In this document: positions 46,913 to 57,767 of the stretch, piece by piece
Position numbering within the stretch: position 1 is the stretch's first letter
Layout of the letters: every line of letters starts with the position of its first letter
Source: Leptospira congkakensis
GTDB taxonomy: Bacteria; Spirochaetota; Leptospiria; Leptospirales; Leptospiraceae
Reading direction: 5' to 3'
DNA length: 64,000 nt
Assembly (NCBI RefSeq): GCF_004770265.1
Contig: NZ_RQGQ01000016.1
Location: 248,001-312,000, forward strand
Program-made: the position numbers and the translations under genes
The notes under the pieces: generated by a model
What the model saw: only the letters and a program-made list of their open reading frames with translations
Database searches by the model: none
Told to the model about the DNA's origin: nothing

Positions 46913-46989
46913 TTTCGTAAAGTTTATGAGTTAGGGGTGTTTTGGCAGTTTTTTATTGCAAAATTCCGTCCCTCTTCGATGTTTAATTT

Positions 46990-47874
46990 ATGTTTCAGGG
47001 CGTTTATACCGCGGTCATCACCCCCTTCCGCCAGGGGAAAATCGATTATGATAGTTATTTTAAAATCCTAGAAAACCAGATCCGCTCCGGCGTGGCGGGT
47101 GTGGTTCCTTGTGGGACAACCGGGGAGTCTCCCACCCTTTCTTACGAGGAACATAAAGAACTCATCCAAAAGACGGTTCAGGTGGTCGCAGGGAAGATTC
47201 AGGTCATTGCAGGCACTGGTGCCAATTCTACTAAAGAAGCCATTGAACTCACGGAATCGGCTTGTGCGGACGGGGTGGATGGAATTCTCACTGTGAATCC
47301 TTATTACAACAAACCCACACAAGAAGGGATGTTTCGTCATTTCACAGAGATTGCCAATGTATCTTCCAAACCGGTAATGTTGTACAACATTCCAGGAAGA
47401 ACCAATGTGAATTTACTTCCTGAGACAGTAGCAAGGCTTTCGGCCCATCCAAAAATTGCGGCCATCAAAGAAGCAACGGGTGATTTGGGACAAATGGCAA
47501 AGGTCATTGCCGCGACACCGTCTGACTTTGATTTGTTGTCTGGTGATGATAACCTAACTTTGCCAGTTTTATCCATTGGTGGAAGGGGAGTTGTTTCTGT
47601 AGTCTCCAATCTTTTCCCACGCGCTTGTGTGGATATGGTTTCCTTGTATTTACGCGGCGACCTAGAAGCATCCAAAAAGATTTATTACAAACTCCTTCCT
47701 GTGTTTATCAATGCCTTTATTGAAACCAATCCCATTCCTATTAAAGCAGCTATGAGTTGGTTTGGGTATTGTGAAAATGAACTTCGTCTTCCGATGACTT
47801 CTTTGTCAGAAGGTTCTCCTGCGGATGCTTTCAAAAAAACTGTATTCCAACTCAAAGAGGAAGGCATTGTCTAA
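46990..47874 (+). CDS. dapA: 4-hydroxy-tetrahydrodipicolinate synthase
   Basis: A 294-residue TIM-barrel enzyme: [15 protein letters not shown] near residue 41, [14 protein letters not shown] with the catalytic tyrosine, YNIPGRT, and the Schiff-base lysine in [14 protein letters not shown] near 160. It condenses pyruvate with aspartate semialdehyde in lysine and diaminopimelate synthesis. dapB follows with an overlap, then cdaA and cdaR, so a four-gene run starts here. Confidence 0.97.
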   Translation: MFQGVYTAVITPFRQGKIDYDSYFKILENQIRSGVAGVVPCGTTGESPTLSYEEHKELIQKTVQVVAGKIQVIAGTGANSTKEAIELTESACADGVDGILTVNPYYNKPTQEGMFRHFTEIANVSSKPVMLYNIPGRTNVNLLPETVARLSAHPKIAAIKEATGDLGQMAKVIAATPSDFDLLSGDDNLTLPVLSIGGRGVVSVVSNLFPRACVDMVSLYLRGDLEASKKIYYKLLPVFINAFIETNPIPIKAAMSWFGYCENELRLPMTSLSEGSPADAFKKTVFQLKEEGIV

Positions 47875-48670
47875 AATCAAAGTTGGTGTTATCGGTGCAG
47901 GGGGAAGGATGGGAAAGGCCATCATCCAAGTCCTTTCCCTTTCCAAAAAATCAGAGTTAAGCGCTGCTGTCGTGAGAGAAGGTGCGGTTTATGCAGGATT
48001 TGATTCGGGAAACCATGCTGGTATCAAAGAAACTGGGATTTTACTTTCCACCGACTTACAAAAAGCATGTGAGTCTTCTGACGTCCTGATTGATTTTAGC
48101 ACCCATACTGGATTTGAATCCATTTTAAATTCTGCATTATCAAACAAAAAACCATTGGTGATTGGGACAACAGGTCTTACTGATTCCGATAAGGCACTCA
48201 TCCAATCGGCAGCAACATCGATCCCCATTGTTTTTTCACCAAACATGTCGGTTGGTGTAAATCTCTTATTTAAATTAACAGAAATCGCTGCTAAAGTGTT
48301 AGATGAAGATTTTGATGTAGAAGTTTTAGACATCCACCATCGTCATAAAAAAGATGCTCCTTCTGGAACGGCCATGTATCTAAAAGAAGTTCTTTTAAAT
48401 GCAACCAAACGTTCGGAAGAAAATGTCATTTATGGTCGTCACGGAATGTATTCAGAAAGAGACCAAAAAGAAATCGCCATGCATACGATGCGTGCCGGTG
48501 AAGTGGTTGGCGAACACACCGTATATTTTTTAAGTCCAGAAGAACGAATTGAAATCACACACAAGGCTCAAGATCGCAAAACCTTTGCCACTGGTGCTGT
48601 AAAAGCCGCTGAGTTTTTACACGGAAAATCCAAAGGCCTTTATAATATGTTTGATGTGTTAGGAATATAA
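47867..48670 (+). CDS. dapB: 4-hydroxy-tetrahydrodipicolinate reductase
   Basis: TTG at 47867 is chosen as start because GAGGAAG precedes it and the conserved [17 protein letters not shown] begins right after; it overlaps dapA by 8 bases. The 267-residue protein has the NAD(P)H loop GAGGRMG, the VIGTTGL segment and the catalytic [18 protein letters not shown] motif. It reduces the DapA product in the second step of the branch. Confidence 0.96.
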   Translation: MSKIKVGVIGAGGRMGKAIIQVLSLSKKSELSAAVVREGAVYAGFDSGNHAGIKETGILLSTDLQKACESSDVLIDFSTHTGFESILNSALSNKKPLVIGTTGLTDSDKALIQSAATSIPIVFSPNMSVGVNLLFKLTEIAAKVLDEDFDVEVLDIHHRHKKDAPSGTAMYLKEVLLNATKRSEENVIYGRHGMYSERDQKEIAMHTMRAGEVVGEHTVYFLSPEERIEITHKAQDRKTFATGAVKAAEFLHGKSKGLYNMFDVLGI

Positions 48671-48671
48671 A

Positions 48672-49502
48672 TTGGATTTTTTTCGAGGATTATACATCAT
48701 CCCATGGAGTAAAAACTATATCTCCATATCTTTAGATGTTTTAATCGTCGCATTTTTAATTTATAAAACTTACACAACACTTCGTCGAACACGGGGAATC
48801 CAACTTTTACTCGGTGTGGGTATCATTTGGATTTCAGGAAGTCTTGCGGAATTTTTAGGGTTTGAACTTCTCGAATGGATTCTCACAAACATCAGGCCAG
48901 CTTTAGTTTTTGCGATCATAGTCCTTTTACAACCGGAACTTCGTAGGTTGACGGGAGATTTGGCAAGGATTCGACTTCTTCGGTTGTTTTTTCTCAAACC
49001 AACTTTTGACTTAGATCCTATAGTCGAAGCAGTTCGGATGATGTCTCAAGAAAAAACTGGATCCATCATCGTACTTGTAAAAGACATTAGTTTAAAAGAT
49101 ATCTCCGAAAACGCTGTGCCAATGGATGCGCAGGTTACGTCCGAAGTTTTACAAACTATCTTTTTTAAAAACTCACCTCTCCATGACGGAGCTGTCATCA
49201 TCGAACAAAATCGAATTGTTTGTGCTGCTTCTTATTTGCCTATGAGTAGTTCGGTGGAAATTGCAACACTTGGTGCAAGGCATAGATCTGCTTTGGGACT
49301 TTCCGAAGAAACAGATGCCATCATCATAGTTACCTCTGAAGAAACAGGAGACATTACCATTTGTTATGAAGGGGAAATGTTACATCCTGTAAAACCTCTG
49401 GAACTCAAAGCCCTTGTGAGTAGTCTAATGACTGGAACTCGTAGATCCAAGGATGATTCTCTTCGCAAACCGAAAGAGAAGGATACGGGAGTCAGTATAT
49501 GA
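48672..49502 (+). CDS. cdaA: Diadenylate cyclase CdaA
   Basis: A 276-residue protein starting with TTG just after dapB. Three N-terminal membrane helices (about 20-90) precede a DAC domain (100-255) with the catalytic LHDGAVII and GARHRSALGLSEETDA motifs. It makes cyclic di-AMP from ATP at the membrane. It is followed by the cdaR gene with an ATGA overlap, the usual partner order; glmM is not adjacent. Confidence 0.96.
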   Translation: MDFFRGLYIIPWSKNYISISLDVLIVAFLIYKTYTTLRRTRGIQLLLGVGIIWISGSLAEFLGFELLEWILTNIRPALVFAIIVLLQPELRRLTGDLARIRLLRLFFLKPTFDLDPIVEAVRMMSQEKTGSIIVLVKDISLKDISENAVPMDAQVTSEVLQTIFFKNSPLHDGAVIIEQNRIVCAASYLPMSSSVEIATLGARHRSALGLSEETDAIIIVTSEETGDITICYEGEMLHPVKPLELKALVSSLMTGTRRSKDDSLRKPKEKDTGVSI

Positions 49503-50545
49503 TTTCAAAACTTTTAGGTAAAGTTGGTAGAAACTGGAAAGCAAAGTTAGTTTCTTTAATCATTGCTAGTATTTTTTATGTAAATCTCCAAAACTCTAAA
49601 GTTTTAATCAAAACCATCAACGTTCCTGTCGATTATCCAAAGTTATCTGGTAATCTAAACTATTCCAAAAATCCGGAAAAAACAATTCCAGTTCGTGTAG
49701 AAGGTTTGAAGGATGTTGTGAATTATTATTCGCAGTTTATGAAAGCGGTGATTGATCCAGAGGATGTACAACTCGGAGTCACAGAAGTTCCGATTAAAAA
49801 AATCGTTGGTGTTCCGAGTGGGGTTAAGGTTACCAAACTGAAAAAAACCGTTCCTGTGGAAATTGAATCTCGTGGATTAAAAGTTGTTCCTTTGGAAGTT
49901 GTTTTTGAAGGAGCCCCTCCAGCTAACTTTGAAAAGTTGACTCAAATTGTGAGTCCTCAAAAAATTACTCTCAGTGGAAAACCGCAAGATATAGAAAAAA
50001 TCACCAAGGTCATTTTGCCGGAAATCTCACTTGTAGATAAAAAGGAACCGTTTGCAAAAACGGTTCGTATTCCAGATCTTCCCAAAGGTGTGAATGTTCT
50101 AGGCTCTCGGGATGTCACTGTGAATGTAAATATCATTCCACTTTCGTATAAAACTGGGGAACAAACGGCTGCAGGAATTCCTATTGTTTGTTCGGGCTCA
50201 GATGCTAGGTTAGATGCGGAACTTTCGGAAGAACAAGTTGCCATTCGTTATTTTTCTCTCAAACCAATTCGGTCTGCGCAGATTCTTACCGGAATCACTG
50301 CGCAAGTTCCATGTAACTATATCTTTGATCCTATTAAAAATAAAATCATTCCCGAATTACAGCCGCAAGTTGCTAAGGTTCGAATCATTAAAAACAAAGA
50401 TCTAAAAGGAATTGAAATTTTACAAATCAGTCCTGAAAAAATCGAAATCCGTTACAAAGTAAAGGAACAAAATCCTGAAGCAGATCCTACGGATGATGGA
50501 ACAGGGATGGAAGGCCCAGGTACTGTCCCTTCCGATCGAACTTAA
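49499..50545 (+). CDS. cdaR: CdaR-like YbbR-domain protein
   Basis: A 348-residue protein with one N-terminal membrane anchor (AKLVSLIIASIFYVNLQ) and YbbR-type beta domains from about residue 45 to 320 (repeats of the V-x-V-P-V and P-x-x-I-x-L-x-G-x-x types, e.g. IVSPQKITLSGKPQDIEKI). Such proteins sit outside the inner membrane and modulate CdaA. The tail is Asp/Gly/Pro-rich. ATG 49499 overlaps the cdaA stop. Confidence 0.9.
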   Translation: MISKLLGKVGRNWKAKLVSLIIASIFYVNLQNSKVLIKTINVPVDYPKLSGNLNYSKNPEKTIPVRVEGLKDVVNYYSQFMKAVIDPEDVQLGVTEVPIKKIVGVPSGVKVTKLKKTVPVEIESRGLKVVPLEVVFEGAPPANFEKLTQIVSPQKITLSGKPQDIEKITKVILPEISLVDKKEPFAKTVRIPDLPKGVNVLGSRDVTVNVNIIPLSYKTGEQTAAGIPIVCSGSDARLDAELSEEQVAIRYFSLKPIRSAQILTGITAQVPCNYIFDPIKNKIIPELQPQVAKVRIIKNKDLKGIEILQISPEKIEIRYKVKEQNPEADPTDDGTGMEGPGTVPSDRT

Positions 50546-50554
50546 ACTTTAAAG

Positions 50555-50587
50555 ATCGAATGCATCATGATTCGATTATATTTTTCT
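50555..50587 (+). terminator. Terminator between cdaR and the hydrolase gene
   Basis: Seven-base arms ATCGAAT/ATTCGAT around GCATCATG, then TATATTTTTC. AT-rich but placed right after the operon. Confidence 0.55.
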
Positions 50588-50642
50588 GAATTACGTTTCA
50601 GAATTGAGTATCAAATTTAAGTCCAACCAAAAACCCTTTGTT

Positions 50643-51539
50643 TTATTTTAGAAACTCATAGATTTCTTTAAAACTTTCTTCTGGATTTTCCCATTGCGGA
50701 TAATGTCCAATTGTTTCCCAACGAATTACTTTTTTGTTTTTTATCGGAAGTTTTTCGATTTCTTCTGCTAGGTGACGACCACTTACTGGATCCTCTCCGC
50801 CGTTAATAAAAAGAAGGGGAACTTCTGTTTGGAGGAGTGCATTTTTCCAACGTTCGCCATGTAATCTTCTTTCTTTGATGTATTTTAATAACTTGTGAGG
50901 AATTAAAACTTTATTGGGATATGTGATGAGTTTCCAAAGAACAGATATTTCTTTGTCACTCGGTTTTGTATTTTTTCCAAATACTTGAGCAAAAGCCACT
51001 CCAAACTTTTTTTCATCATAAAACCTTGAAAGAATAGCACCTAAGATTGGTGTGGCGAGAAGTTTTTGTTTGAATGTTGGCCTATGGAGATGCGGAAAAA
51101 GTCCTCCATTCAGAAAAACGGCACCATCAATTTCATACTTACGATCTGCGCGTTCCAAATGTCGGGCTAAAATTTCTTGGCCCACACTCACTGCATAATC
51201 GTGAAAAACAAATTTAACCCTACGTAGTGCATTTTTTTCGATATAGTTTTCTATGATATCTGTTTGTTCGATCAGTGTGTATGTATGTTTTTTTGGTTTG
51301 GAAGAATATCCAAATCCTAAAAAATCAATGGCGATTGTATTGAAGTAACGTGAAAGACCATTAAAAATTTTAGAATAGTCCCAAGAGGAAGTAGGGAATC
51401 CGTGAAGCAAAATTAAATTTTGTCCTCTTCCTTCTTGGATGAAGAAAATTTGAAATTTTTTATATTCGAAGAATTTGCCAGCTGCCAACCATTCGGTTGC
51501 GTTCTTTTTTGGAAAGTTTAGATCCACCATATCCGACAT
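50643..51539 (-). CDS. Alpha/beta hydrolase
   Basis: The start is uncertain: ATG 51539 or 51530 are both plausible (about 298 aa) and a TTG lies at 51566. The fold is clear: LILLHGFPTSSWDYSKIF (oxyanion HG), AIDFLGFGYSSKPK, FVFHDYAVSVGQEIL with an Asp at the nucleophile elbow (H-D-x-x-x-x-x-G), VPLLFINGGEDPVSG and the catalytic histidine in ETIGHYPQWENP. An Asp rather than Ser nucleophile would fit an epoxide hydrolase or haloalkane dehalogenase type. Confidence 0.85.
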   Translation of the reverse strand: MSDMVDLNFPKKNATEWLAAGKFFEYKKFQIFFIQEGRGQNLILLHGFPTSSWDYSKIFNGLSRYFNTIAIDFLGFGYSSKPKKHTYTLIEQTDIIENYIEKNALRRVKFVFHDYAVSVGQEILARHLERADRKYEIDGAVFLNGGLFPHLHRPTFKQKLLATPILGAILSRFYDEKKFGVAFAQVFGKNTKPSDKEISVLWKLITYPNKVLIPHKLLKYIKERRLHGERWKNALLQTEVPLLFINGGEDPVSGRHLAEEIEKLPIKNKKVIRWETIGHYPQWENPEESFKEIYEFLK

Positions 51540-51616
51540 AGCACAAAAAAAGAGGAAGTGAGTCAAATAGAAGAATTTGCTACTTTCTGATTTCCCGAAA
51601 GCCGATCTTTAAAGAG

Positions 51617-54178
51617 ATGGAATCATACCCTCTCATTTATTTTGTAAAACCTGAAGGAACCATATCGGATTGGGAATATTTTTGGCATCAGATTCCTTAT
51701 GGAGCACCAGGAATCCTTACTTTTTTTGTGGGAGTATTTTTAAGTTATTTTGCATTTCAAAAGTTTCGTAAATCGGATGTTGATAACAAAATATTCCACC
51801 TCAATTTGACAGTTGCTTTTATCAGTTTTGGTTCTGTAGGTCTTGTGTTAACAACGAGAGCTTGGATTCAAGATGTACATACATTGGTTTTTTGGAATGA
51901 TTTATTATACTTTCTTGTCGCACCATTAGCCCCAACTGCTTTTTATTTGGCCTACCATATGACAGGCAAACAAAGTAAGTTGTTATTGTATTATTCTTAT
52001 CTTTGTTGGTTTGCAAGTTTAGTATTGTACTTTGGTGTGTTGATTGGGAAGGGCTTTGAAACTACTGTTTTTGAATTCACTTTCGGAAAGTATCCTAGGG
52101 GAAGTTCTTTTGTTCGTCCATGGGGGATTTTGGCCCCGCTTGGGTATTTCTTTTTAATTTTACCGTCCTTTATCAAACATTACCAATACATTCGTAAACA
52201 TTATCATCTAACACTATTCCATGGAGTGAATTTGCTTTTTTTACTCACAACCATGAATGCGCCCAGTATCCTTGGGTTCAAAGTGTATCCAGGTGGATTC
52301 TTTTTATTCATTCCTATGTTGCTTGTCGCCTATGGGGTGTTTCGTTCTGACTTTTTTGATGTGAACGAACTTCTATTCCAAAAGAATGGAATGTTTTACT
52401 TTCTATTTGCACTTTTATCCTTTGTATTGATTTTTATTTCTTTTGGTGTTTCCTTTGGGCTTTCCCCCGATGCTTATGAATCAGCAAAATGGTACCCTTG
52501 GGGAATCCCGCCCGTAATATCAGTGTTTGGTGCGGTTTTCCTTTCTATTATTGTTGCCGGTGCCAATCCATCCGCAAGAATCAACCAACTTTGTGCCTTC
52601 GCACTCATCCTCACTGGGTTTTATGTCATCCAATCTGTTCCTTTAAAATTAAATATATCTTACGTCGTACAACTTCGTATTTCACAAATGACTTTTGTGG
52701 CTTTTGCATTTGCTCCGAGTATCATGGTGCGTTTGGTATTCGAAGCCATTGGTAAAAAATCTCCTTCTTGGATTCAAGGAATTGATTTTCTTTGTGTGAG
52801 TGCTGCTGTGCTTGCACCTTCACCATATTTGTTTGTCGGTTATTTTGATTATCCATGGTCAAGAGTCCACCACGGGGGTCCGGCTGAATTACTTGTCGGA
52901 ATGAACGGTGCCATTGCTCTCGTTTTAGTACTCATTACTTTTTTAAGAAACAAAGGTTATATCAATTTTGCATCTAAATGGATCATTGGGTCTTTTTTGT
53001 TATCCGCTGTTTTGTTGTTAGCGGGCCTATTGCCAAGTCATGGATTCCCCATTTATCCTTTGGCAGACTTCCAATTCATTCCCGCATTTTTACTCGGTTA
53101 TGCGGTACTCCGGCATGGTGCTTTGTCATTGGAAGGAAGAACCATCCAACTCAGCCAAAGGTTAGCCAACTTAGGCCTGATCACTATGGGTATTGCTGCC
53201 ATACTATATTTCCCTCTCATTCGTGAACAATACGGAGTGGGGGAATCGGCATTTCATTTAACAATGATTGTTTTGCCGCTCGTTTTGTTTAATTACCTTG
53301 TGGTTTATATCATGTCTCGTCCTTTGGCAGAAGAATTGGATATCAGTTATTTTCTATTGGATTTGGAAAAACAAAAGGCTGATGAAGAAAGAGAAAAGGC
53401 TCTCATTGCACAAGACAAAGCAGAAGAGGCAAGAGAAGAATCAGAAAAGTTATTACTCAATATTTTGCCTTATAAAGTAGCCCAAGAATTGAAACAAAAA
53501 GGAAGTGTCACACCTTCACGGATCGAAAACGTCACTGTTCTTTTTACTGACTTCAAAGGGTTTACTAAAGTTGCTGAGGGTATGGATGAACAAAGTTTAA
53601 TCGAAGAGTTGGATGCTTGTTTCACTCAGTTCGATGAAATTATCCTCAGAAACAATTTAGAAAAACTAAAAACCATCGGGGATAGTTATATGTGCGCTGG
53701 TGGTCTTCCTGTAGAAAATAGAACCAGTGCCATTGACGCTTGTTTGGCGGCATTAGAAGTCCAAAGTTTTATGAACCAATTGAAGGAAATCAAAACGGCC
53801 CTTAACTTACCATTTTGGGAACTTAGGCTTGGTCTTCATACTGGTCCCGTGGTTGCGGGAGTGGTGGGACGATTTAAGTTTGCTTATGACATTTGGGGTG
53901 ATACAGTCAATACAGCTTCTCGAATGGAATCCGGTGGTGAAACAGGAAAAATCAATGTTTCCAAAGAAACTTATGAGTTAGTAAAATATTTTTTTGTTAC
54001 GGAATACCGAGGAAAAATTTACGGAAAAAATAAAGGTGAGTTGGATATGTATTTTGTCCATCGCCTAAGGCCTCGTTATTCGCAAGATCCAGATGGCAAG
54101 GCACCTAACCAGTATTTCCGGGAAGTGTATTCCCGGATCACACAGGGTGCCAATATCCGTTGGAAGAACGGAACTTAA
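51617..54178 (+). CDS. Membrane class III adenylate/guanylate cyclase
   Basis: An 853-residue protein. The first 560 residues hold two blocks of seven or more helices (about 30-255 and 260-560), similar to 7TM-type sensor modules; a coiled coil (LDLEKQKADEEREKALIAQDK) at about 575-615 leads into the catalytic domain at 625-815. The metal aspartates are in LFTDFKGFTKV and KTIGDSYM, the base-binding Lys in EKLKTIGD and Asp in YDIWGDTVN, and the transition-state Asn/Arg in NTASRME, so it should be active and specific for ATP. It converges with fliF, six bases apart. Confidence 0.92.
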   Translation: MESYPLIYFVKPEGTISDWEYFWHQIPYGAPGILTFFVGVFLSYFAFQKFRKSDVDNKIFHLNLTVAFISFGSVGLVLTTRAWIQDVHTLVFWNDLLYFLVAPLAPTAFYLAYHMTGKQSKLLLYYSYLCWFASLVLYFGVLIGKGFETTVFEFTFGKYPRGSSFVRPWGILAPLGYFFLILPSFIKHYQYIRKHYHLTLFHGVNLLFLLTTMNAPSILGFKVYPGGFFLFIPMLLVAYGVFRSDFFDVNELLFQKNGMFYFLFALLSFVLIFISFGVSFGLSPDAYESAKWYPWGIPPVISVFGAVFLSIIVAGANPSARINQLCAFALILTGFYVIQSVPLKLNISYVVQLRISQMTFVAFAFAPSIMVRLVFEAIGKKSPSWIQGIDFLCVSAAVLAPSPYLFVGYFDYPWSRVHHGGPAELLVGMNGAIALVLVLITFLRNKGYINFASKWIIGSFLLSAVLLLAGLLPSHGFPIYPLADFQFIPAFLLGYAVLRHGALSLEGRTIQLSQRLANLGLITMGIAAILYFPLIREQYGVGESAFHLTMIVLPLVLFNYLVVYIMSRPLAEELDISYFLLDLEKQKADEEREKALIAQDKAEEAREESEKLLLNILPYKVAQELKQKGSVTPSRIENVTVLFTDFKGFTKVAEGMDEQSLIEELDACFTQFDEIILRNNLEKLKTIGDSYMCAGGLPVENRTSAIDACLAALEVQSFMNQLKEIKTALNLPFWELRLGLHTGPVVAGVVGRFKFAYDIWGDTVNTASRMESGGETGKINVSKETYELVKYFFVTEYRGKIYGKNKGELDMYFVHRLRPRYSQDPDGKAPNQYFREVYSRITQGANIRWKNGT

Positions 54179-54184
54179 ATTCTC

Positions 54185-55885
54185 TTAGGTTTGTTCTTCC
54201 TCAGCAAGCCAAGTTCGTAATAACTGAGCCACGTCTTCTGGTTTTTCTTTTGCCAGATTGATTGCGTTTTCGAGTAATTCTCGTCTGAGTTTTTCGTCGA
54301 GGGAGAGTTCGACTTCTGCTCCCCCTTCGTCCATCACTCGAAGAGCAGCTTCTCTCATCATTTGTTGTTGAGCAGCAAGTTCTTCTTCTCTGAGTCTTCT
54401 TCTTCTTGCGATTTCTTTTTTGATCGCACGATATACAAGGATAGCAAGGATGAGTAGAATCAAAATTACGAGTGAAGCAATGACCATATTTCGGATGGCT
54501 CTTTGTTTTTGAAATTCTTCATCCTCTAAACGGAATTGTTCGGTTCTATCTTTTGGAATGGTGATGACACTGATTTGGTCACCACGTGATCTTGTATAAC
54601 CAATCGCTGCTTCTAAGTTTTTACGAACTAGTTTTAAGTCACCTTCGGCAACGGGAATGTACTTTCTATCATATCCCAGTCCATCTTCTCTTTCTTTTCG
54701 TTCCCAAACACCATCGACCACAACAGAGAGTCCAATCTTTTCGATTTTCCAAGGTTGGCGTTTGATGTCTTTAACTCGTTTATTGAACTCGTAGTTATTG
54801 ATATTTTCGTCTTTGGAGTATTCTGCTTTTTGGTAATCCGTATCTTTATAACCAGGAGGAAGATTTGGTTCTGTTCCAGCAGGGCCATCGGGAGTGAACC
54901 CACGCCCCTTAAAAGATTCTTTTGTTTCTTTGGAAGATACTTTTAAGGAATATCCATCTACCAACTTTCTTTCGTTATATGGTGTGTCAGGGTTATCTTC
55001 TTCAGCAACCACAGGTAATACTTCGTTTTCAGTTAAGGATTCTTGATCCCAATTGAAAGAATATTCGAAACGAGTGATGTCCACTCGATCTTCGCCGCCT
55101 AGATACCAACGAAGGGTATTTCGAATGTCGATGAGTCGTTTCACTCGTTCTTCTTCTTCGATTCTAAGTTTTTCTTGGACGATACGAAGTTCTAATCTTT
55201 CTTTTTCTAAGTCTTCTTCAAAGTCGGAAATGATTTTTCCATCAGGATCGGCAACACTAACGTTCTCTGGTTTGAGTTTGGGAACGGCTCTTGCAACTAA
55301 GTTCACAATCCCTTTGATTTCTTTTTTGCTCATCCCATCCACACCAGGTTTGAAGTGTAAAATGACACTGGCTTTGACTGGATAGGAATTGGATTCAAAA
55401 AGATCTCCTTCGGGGATGGCAATGTTGACATCAGATCTTTCGATGGGTCTTAATGTATTGAGTGATTTTTCAATCGCACCTTTGAGAGCTCTATATTTTT
55501 TAATGTCTTTATCGAATTGGGTCTCTGTAAATTTTTCAATGTCAAAGAGTTCCCAGCCTGTTACACCGGCAGGAATCAAATTCTCTTGTGCAAGTTTTGT
55601 AACGATTTCTTGTCTTTGGTCAGGATCTACAGTGATGAGACTTGTTTCGCTGGAACCATAAGAATAACCGAGGGCATCGAGTTTTTTGGTTACCTCAGAA
55701 AAGTCTTTGGAATCCAAATCCTTAAAAAGAACCACTCGGTTTCGTTGTGACGAGACATTGGATAAGATGATGACTGCCACCACCACAACGGCGAGCACAC
55801 CACCCAAAATCATTTTTTTGGTTTTATCGAGTTTGTTTAACAACTCTTTGAGATTATCGATGATCTTTTGCAGTGGTTCAGGCAT
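54185..55885 (-). CDS. fliF: Flagellar MS-ring protein FliF
   Basis: I take ATG 55885 (566 aa); the frame runs 19 codons further upstream but FliF homologues begin near [11 protein letters not shown]. Two membrane helices, about 25-43 and 455-478, flank the periplasmic ring-building motifs: [59 protein letters not shown], and [12 protein letters not shown]. The acidic C-terminal tail ([10 protein letters not shown]) binds FliG. No other flagellar gene follows within the window, and the cyclase gene converges on it. Confidence 0.95.
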   Translation of the reverse strand: MPEPLQKIIDNLKELLNKLDKTKKMILGGVLAVVVVAVIILSNVSSQRNRVVLFKDLDSKDFSEVTKKLDALGYSYGSSETSLITVDPDQRQEIVTKLAQENLIPAGVTGWELFDIEKFTETQFDKDIKKYRALKGAIEKSLNTLRPIERSDVNIAIPEGDLFESNSYPVKASVILHFKPGVDGMSKKEIKGIVNLVARAVPKLKPENVSVADPDGKIISDFEEDLEKERLELRIVQEKLRIEEEERVKRLIDIRNTLRWYLGGEDRVDITRFEYSFNWDQESLTENEVLPVVAEEDNPDTPYNERKLVDGYSLKVSSKETKESFKGRGFTPDGPAGTEPNLPPGYKDTDYQKAEYSKDENINNYEFNKRVKDIKRQPWKIEKIGLSVVVDGVWERKEREDGLGYDRKYIPVAEGDLKLVRKNLEAAIGYTRSRGDQISVITIPKDRTEQFRLEDEEFQKQRAIRNMVIASLVILILLILAILVYRAIKKEIARRRRLREEELAAQQQMMREAALRVMDEGGAEVELSLDEKLRRELLENAINLAKEKPEDVAQLLRTWLAEEEQT

Positions 55886-56133
55886 AGTACGGGCCTCGTC
55901 GAGATTTGAGACATAATGTGTCGGCAATTCCGAAATGTACAAGTACTTTTCGGGGAGGTGCGGAAATTAAGGGGGATTTCGGTTGGGATTTATGGATTCA
56001 GACGATCCGAAAAGGAAAACCCACCCAATCCACAGCCTTGGTTGGCTGGAAAAGGAGGGATTTTGAATTTAGGCAGAAAGAGATATGGGGAACAGTAACC
56101 TGGTGAAAGAATACCGTTTTGAATGGTTTTCTT

Positions 56134-57603
56134 TTACGCCACACCTTCCACTTTTTGGAACACACGATCAAATCGTTTGAGGGCGTCATCAATCACGGCA
56201 TCTGTATCCGATGCGCTTGTATAAAGCCTACTGCCCGCGAGTGTTACTAGACCTTCTGACATATAAGCCGCTCCCATTTCTTCCATGGCATGTTTTCGTT
56301 TATGAGCTTCGGCAATTGTTTTTTTGATGGTCCAGAACTTCTTAATATTGATGTCGAGTAACATTGTACCAACGGTTTCTAAATGGCAGATGGATCCTTG
56401 GTTGAAAGCAACAAAAGGAAGATCATACTTTTGGATTAGTTTTTGTAACCCTTTAGTAAGCCTATCACCCGCTCTTCCTGATTTTTCAAGGGCTCCTGTT
56501 TTTTCCATTTCGCAAAGTGTAAAGTAACCAGCTGCAGAACTCAGTGGGTTTGCCGCCATCGTTCCACCGATTAACGCCTTTTTGGTGCCTGTTTGAAGTC
56601 CTGCAGATACATACTTCATGTATTCTTTTTTACCACCGAGTCCACCAGCCGATGGATATCCACCTGCAACAACTTTACCAAAGATGGTAAGATCAGGATC
56701 CACACCAAAATACCCTTGGGCTCCACTGAGTCCAATTCGGAAAGCAGTCACCACTTCATCAAAGATAAGAAGGGCACCATATTTGTTACAAAGTTCACGA
56801 ACACCTTTGTTAAAATCAAAGTCAAGAGGCCTTGTTCCACTTTCAGGACCCACTGGTTCAATGAGAACGGCAGCTGTTCCACCAAAAAAACGATTTCGTT
56901 TGAGAACCGATTCTAAAGCGTTCAAATCGTTCGGATAAAATTCTTGAGTGTATTTGAAAATGGACTTAGGAACTCCATTGGCTTCGAAATGTCTTGTTCC
57001 TGGGATACGAAGTCCATACGCAAGTTGATCACTCCAACCATGATATGCTCCGCCCATCTTCACAATGTTTTTTTTCTTAGTGGCAAGTCTTGCCACGCGA
57101 ATGGATGCCATACAAGCTTCTGTTCCAGAACCGAGCATTCGAAACATTTCGACAGAAGGAACTAACTCTACAATTTTTTCTGCTAACTTATATTCGTATT
57201 CGTGGAAGAGACCAGTTACGGGTCCTGTTGTATTGAGAAGTTCGATGACTTTTTTACGTACAATGTTTGGATTGCTTCCGAGAACGGTGGGCCCGCCTGC
57301 TTGTAAAAAATCGATGTATTTGTTTCCGTCTAAATCATAGAGATAAGCACCTGATGCTTCTGTGAATACAAGAGGAAAGGGGTGGTTAAAAGAAAGGTTG
57401 TGTTGAACGCCACCCGGAATGTACTCCGAAGCTTTTGTGATCATGGCTTTGGATTTACTACATTTTTTATCAAAGTAGTTATGGATGATCCCCTCCATTT
57501 CGTTTTTACGGATGGATCGGATGGGAAGGGAAATTAATTTCCTTAGGTCTTTGTAGATTTGGTCTACGTTTGGGTATTCGTTCATGGAAAAGCCTTGGGC
57601 CAT
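56134..57603 (-). CDS. Class III aminotransferase (HemL-like/aspartate aminotransferase family)
   Basis: Start at ATG 57603 (489 aa), with GAGGAAAG before it. Fold-type I class III enzyme: PLVFTEASGAYLYDLDGNKYIDFLQAGG, GSGTEACMASIRVARLATKK, LLIFDEVVTAFRIG and the PLP lysine in FGKVVAGGYPSAGGLGG. It resembles glutamate-1-semialdehyde aminomutase but is longer at the N-terminus (about 60 residues), so it may be a transaminase for another substrate. It is divergent from tetR across a 38-base inverted repeat and is probably controlled by it. Confidence 0.85.
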   Translation of the reverse strand: MAQGFSMNEYPNVDQIYKDLRKLISLPIRSIRKNEMEGIIHNYFDKKCSKSKAMITKASEYIPGGVQHNLSFNHPFPLVFTEASGAYLYDLDGNKYIDFLQAGGPTVLGSNPNIVRKKVIELLNTTGPVTGLFHEYEYKLAEKIVELVPSVEMFRMLGSGTEACMASIRVARLATKKKNIVKMGGAYHGWSDQLAYGLRIPGTRHFEANGVPKSIFKYTQEFYPNDLNALESVLKRNRFFGGTAAVLIEPVGPESGTRPLDFDFNKGVRELCNKYGALLIFDEVVTAFRIGLSGAQGYFGVDPDLTIFGKVVAGGYPSAGGLGGKKEYMKYVSAGLQTGTKKALIGGTMAANPLSSAAGYFTLCEMEKTGALEKSGRAGDRLTKGLQKLIQKYDLPFVAFNQGSICHLETVGTMLLDINIKKFWTIKKTIAEAHKRKHAMEEMGAAYMSEGLVTLAGSRLYTSASDTDAVIDDALKRFDRVFQKVEGVA

Positions 57604-57629
57604 ATAATCTTTCCTCTTCCGGGTCTTTT

Positions 57630-57667
57630 TTCTTGACAATGAGTGAGTCATCACTCATTGTCAAGAA
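57630..57667. promoter_or_regulatory. 38-base inverted repeat, probable TetR operator
   Basis: Seventeen-base perfect arms (TTCTTGACAATGAGTGA and its complement) around GTCA, between the divergent aminotransferase and tetR genes. Both arms contain TTGACA, a possible -35 for each direction. The inner TGAGTCATCACTCA (57644-57657) matches TGAGTGATCACTCA at 61178 in 13 of 14 bases. Confidence 0.75.
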
Positions 57668-57767
57668 GGAATTCATAAAATAGTTCGAGAAACTCGGATT
57701 CTTTGGAAAATAGCGATCAATTTCCTTGAGAAATCCAGTCTTTTTAGTTTATTGGACGGGGACAGAT

